Positions 60,542-64,000 of a stretch of DNA of 64,000 nucleotides are shown in pieces. Where the stretch lies: assembly GCA_900312665.1 (NCBI GenBank), contig ONZQ02000008.1:682001-746000 (forward strand). Reading direction: 5' to 3'. Below the pieces are notes generated by a model. The model was given only the letters and a program-made list of their open reading frames with translations. It had not been told where the DNA came from and made no database searches. How positions within the stretch are numbered: the first letter of the stretch is position 1; each line of letters begins with the position of its first letter. Both the position numbers and the translations under genes were made by a program. This DNA is from Cephalotrichum gorgonifer. Taxonomy: Eukaryota; Ascomycota; Sordariomycetes; Microascales; Microascaceae.

Positions 60542-61336
60542 CGTACCTGGATGGACACAGTTTGTGCCCAGCTAGTTCACACCTCTACACATCTTCACTC
60601 CAGTCAGAGCATCTCGGAAATCCACTGTTGCGGGCTTAGATCCTTCTCCTTCACAGTTTAAACTGATAAAAAAAAATCATGGCGGTTATTGTGGTTACGA
60701 CACGATACTCGGTTGAAAGATGTACAGACACCCGTCCTCTCCTCCGACCTCCTCCTACTAGCCCCTTGACCAATAGTCCCACCATGCATACCTTCGAAAG
60801 CACACCCGAACCTAAACAACAGAAATCAATCCCGTGGACCGAAAAAAAAAAGCCAGGCACAGGGTCCTACGGTAATGCCATGAAAGGTCATCTCCTCACC
60901 TCCAGTTTCTAACTTGAGCCTCGGAGGTCTATCTAATCCCTCCCCGCAAGGCCTGTGATCCAAATAGCACCGGAGTCCCTTAAATCTCTTAATGAATCAT
61001 GAATCGCTTCTAATTAAGACCTTGCCTTTTTTTTCCTCTCACAACTCCAAGCCATAATTCATAACAAGCGGCGACATCTATTCGATGCTGTATTCTGCCC
61101 TTTCTCGCGTATCACGTATGGTCTTCGCGCCACAGGCGTGGCTACTTCGTTTTTCGCCGGGCGATGTGACGATATGTAGACTGGAATAGGGCAAAAAGGA
61201 ATCCTTGAGAGTATGATGCTAGGACATATGGGTGCCCTAAAACAATGGATCGGGCGAGAACGTCGTTCGACGCCCACGTAGTCCATAAACGGACTGAACG
61301 AGAGTGGCGGACCTCCCACCATGAGAACTGTGTCGC

Positions 61337-62846
61337 TTACGGGTGGGCGGTTGGCTTGAGAGGAGGCAAGGGCTTCAAGTCCTCGCCCGGCTCCCACTCC
61401 CACGCGAGGAGGCTCCAGTTGAGCTCGCGCCTCCAGAATAGACCGAGGCCGTCGCCGGTCGTCTCGCCGACCATGTCTTCGGGACCGGCGCCACGGTCTT
61501 CCGAGCAGAACCCTCCTGTCAGGGACTGTCGGTGGGCAAATACAACCTTGCCCATGCGCGAATGAAGAATTCCCATTGAGCACTGAACGCAGGGCTCGTG
61601 AGTGAGGTATAGCTCCAGCCCATGACAAAGGTAGCCATCCGGATTTGGGTGTTCCTCTTCAAAGATGATTCGTTCTTCCTCCAGGAGTGGTCGGTCTTGG
61701 AACGGGTCGAATTCCAGTTCCGGGTCCTCGATCGGCTGTTCCATCGCTCGCCGTTCATGACGGACCAGCTTCTGGGCTACCATGCTGATAGCCCTCAGGG
61801 CGCAGTGCGCGATCGGGTTCCCCGTTGGCGACTTAGGCAGCTCCCTCCGCCACCTCGCGTCGCCGGCGACGCTCAGCACCTGCACTTTGCCCTCCTCTCG
61901 CTGGACAATCACCGCACCCATGGGCTCACCGATCCCCGCCTTCTTAGCTTCCCTGGCTACCCTATATGCCAGGTTCATCCATAGAGACACATCATGCTTG
62001 ATCTCTTCCGTTGCTCTCGACAGCAGGCTGGGATGAGGTCCGAGAGGGTTATTCTTACGGTACACCGTTGGCCAGAACTGCGACGTCCACATCGCTGCGT
62101 GGACTTGAGATGTCGGGGGGTTGGCAGGGACGGAAATGTTTGCGATGAAAGGGTCGTCGATACCGTCAACGCTCGCCAGAGCCTTGACGAGTTCATCCTT
62201 GTCGATATATTTCACCTCGCCAAGGACGATGTAAATCCAGTTAGACTTGCCTGTGTGGATTTGGCGACCCTCCGGTGACTCGTTCATTAGCTGCGTCTTC
62301 AGGTGGGCGGGGAGATCGCTAGGCTTTGCGCAGCGTCGAAGGTGAGGCAGGCTCTTAACGTCGCCTCCAGATATCAACCCGCGCAAGAGACTGTAGGCAC
62401 CGCGGAAACCATTGTCAGCAAGCGATCCGAGCACGCCCTCTTTCAGCTAGGGAGTGAGGTTAGAAGGGACACGACAGGACTGCAACGCACTTCATAACCT
62501 CGTTGGCACACCTCGTCGGCGATCGAGTAATGTAGGCCGAGACGACGGAATGGTCCTGCCGAACCTCGAGGGTAGTCTTGAGCGGTATCAACACTCCCTT
62601 ATCGATAGCTTTGTGGTCTATCCCCTCAAGAAGCGGATTGGGAACGACCTCGGAGGGTCCCGGGGGAGGCCTGTCCGCCATGCTGAGCGCCGTGTTTGCC
62701 GTCGTGGCAGGCGGCCCGCCAGGCAGGCGGTCGAAAGGAGGAGCGTCATCTCCGCTGGTAGCCCCTAGTGGGGTGCTCACGATGGCAGTAGGATCCCCGT
62801 TTGGAGTGGTGGCCTTGGTGGAGACAGCGGCTACGGAAGAGTCCAT
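61337..62846 (-). CDS. TAD3: tRNA-specific adenosine deaminase subunit Tad3 (ADAT3-like)
   Basis: The non-catalytic partner of Tad2; the pair converts A34 to inosine in tRNA anticodons. Exons 62499-62846 and 61337-62446 give 485 residues. The 52-nt intron has an unusual GTTATG donor but a good CTAAC branch site and CTAG end; a 40-nt alternative (GTTGCA donor at 62486) is too short to be likely. After a Pro/Thr-rich start, the N-terminal domain has LPHLRRCAKPSDLPAHLK. The deaminase domain has PIAHCALRAIS (His330, with Ala332 where active deaminases have Glu) and EPCVQCSMGILHSR (Cys402, Cys405), so zinc is bound but proton transfer is lost, as in Tad3. An insert of about 50 residues separates the zinc motifs. 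Confidence 0.9.
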
Positions 62847-64000
62847 GGCTGCTACCGTGGTGGCAGGTTAGGCTGCTAATTGTTAGCCGGGAAACGTCCA
62901 CACACAGGGCACTCCGTGGTCTGCAGAGGGAACTGACCCAGTATCGTCATCCAGGGGATCTTCAATCACAGTGGAGAGTAGTTGAGTGCTTGAACGTCGG
63001 TCGAGGGTGGTGGTGAGGCAAAGTTGTGGCTGTTGGTGGTGAAGGGAAAATTTTTCCTCTTCCTCTTTGCTCCTGAAATTGTTCAAGAAGTTAGGTTGGT
63101 AGGGAGAGAGGGTAAGTAACCCCAATATGACGACGGGATTGGAAAAACGGAAGGATGTGAGCGGCGCCCAGAAGGCGGTCTAGCAGAGGAATTGATTCAG
63201 TCGCCAAAGACGACAGTATGTTGTCTGGGTCACGGCCGGCACGCGATGTTTGCTGAAATCATGTGTAAGCCGCGACGGTCAAAGGTAAAAGATCTGAGGT
63301 GGCCAAGGAGACAATACCCAAGATTGGAATTTAGGAGATTATTTGAGATAAGCCTGAATAGATGGTAAACCTAGAGAGAAGGCGCGACTAGTGATGATGG
63401 TGTTTTAGGAGAATCGAGGTAGTTGGGAACGAAGGCAAATAGAGCGTTGGTGAGTGGAGGCGAAGGAGCTCTCATACATGACCGGCGTTGCTGCCAGGAC
63501 GACCTTGTGAGTAGGACGGTCGCTCCTTCCCTTTCATTCCACCCTGATGTTTCCTACCACACTCACCCGGTGGCACACAATTAGTCAGGGGTGATGAGGC
63601 TCAAAAGAGGTGCACATAATGTTTTTGTGATACCTCATCGTGTAAGATTTGGTCAGATCTCATCCTGGCGGAGCCGAAACCATGGCTGTTTGTTAATAAG
63701 TGTTGCGTACGCAACACTTATTAACAGAGTGGGCAAACATTGAGAGAAGCGGGAGTTGGCATGAACCAGGTCTATTTAGTATTCTGCTGGGCCTTGAAAT
63801 GCCTACAAGGAAGACCACTATGAGGAAGATGAAGCTGGGATAATTAGATGTGTTGAAGACTTGTCGCGATGAGAGCGTGGCTATCATCCCAGAAGATGAC
63901 GCGCTATCTGCTGCGCTGGTTACATACCCTACGGCGGGCCACTCACGCCAATCGAGTAAGTTCAACAGCTCTCCACCATTGGGGAATTTATTTCTAAGTT
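62847..64000. other. right-edge region upstream of TAD3
   Basis: No supported gene. It contains the 36-bp palindrome at 63691-63726. A minus-strand frame of 90 codons (63693-63965) overlaps the palindrome and has no recognised domain; it could be an exon of a gene beyond the edge. Confidence 0.45.
63691..63726. repeat. 36-bp perfect palindrome
   Basis: Two 18-bp halves match exactly as reverse complements with no spacer. The outer ends are TGTTAATAAG and CTTATTAACA, and the centre is GCGTACGC. It lies in non-coding DNA and could form a cruciform. Confidence 0.95.

Larger units (their letters stand above)
58939..61336. other. intergenic region with assembly gap 2
   Basis: About 2.4 kb. It contains (GTGA)5 at 59087-59106, a GTACGAGTAC word at 59681-59690, the N-gap 59703-60059 with short complementary ends, and an 8-bp tandem repeat at 60510-60541. 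No gene is supported. Confidence 0.5.

Noticed and set aside
63693..63965. 90-codon minus-strand frame at the right edge
   Set aside because: Overlaps the palindrome, shows no known domain and is cut by the edge; mentioned only as a possible exon.

Overview
The window is nuclear DNA from a filamentous ascomycete (Pezizomycotina, probably Sordariomycetes; no species is claimed). The evidence is GC-rich coding sequence, many 45-100 nt introns with GTAAGT/GTATGT-like donors, CTAAC-type branch sites and CAG/TAG acceptors, and typical filamentous-fungal families: a NACHT STAND protein, a Stc1-domain protein, a DUF7514-type protein and an Ime2-type kinase. It is a draft scaffold, with two N-gaps (29673-30014 and 59703-60059).

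Layout: 1-2307 (-) holds a NACHT/STAND protein cut by the left edge. From 3 to 17 kb there is a run of mostly endomembrane genes: PTAR1-like prenyltransferase alpha subunit (-), GET1 (+), a multi-pass membrane protein (+), a RUD3-type golgin (-), a RING-CH E3 ligase (+), a GT34 mannosyltransferase (+) and sphingosine-1-phosphate lyase (+). A gene-free 4 kb stretch then leads to a DUF7514-type protein (+, 21.1-23.1 kb). A ten-exon MFS sugar porter (+, 25-27.5 kb) and a helical protein of unknown function (-, 27.7-29 kb) come before the first gap. Next are a mitochondrial PDK/BCKDK-type kinase (+, 31.6-33.3 kb) and a Stc1-domain protein (-, 34.3-35.7 kb).

A 6.6 kb gene-poor divergent region, rich in small palindromic TACGAGTAC/TACGGAGTAC words, leads to an Ime2/MAK-type kinase (+, 42.3-44.9 kb) and an HSPA12-like Hsp70 relative (+, 47.1-49.6 kb). 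On the right are a zinc-finger-like protein, a coiled-coil protein, an AKAP7-like 2H phosphoesterase with a broken frame, RNase H1 with two hybrid-binding domains, and the tRNA deaminase subunit TAD3, all on the minus strand. A 36-bp perfect palindrome lies near the right edge.

I found no gene cluster that looks like a new dedicated system. The best leads are the palindrome, the frame break in the 2H phosphoesterase, a likely two-start (mitochondrial/nuclear) RNase H1, an 8-nt micro-exon in the transporter, and the recurring palindromic word that also flanks the gaps and enters one coding region. Exon boundaries were inferred by eye from frame, splice consensus and family conservation. No tRNA, rRNA or CRISPR array was found.
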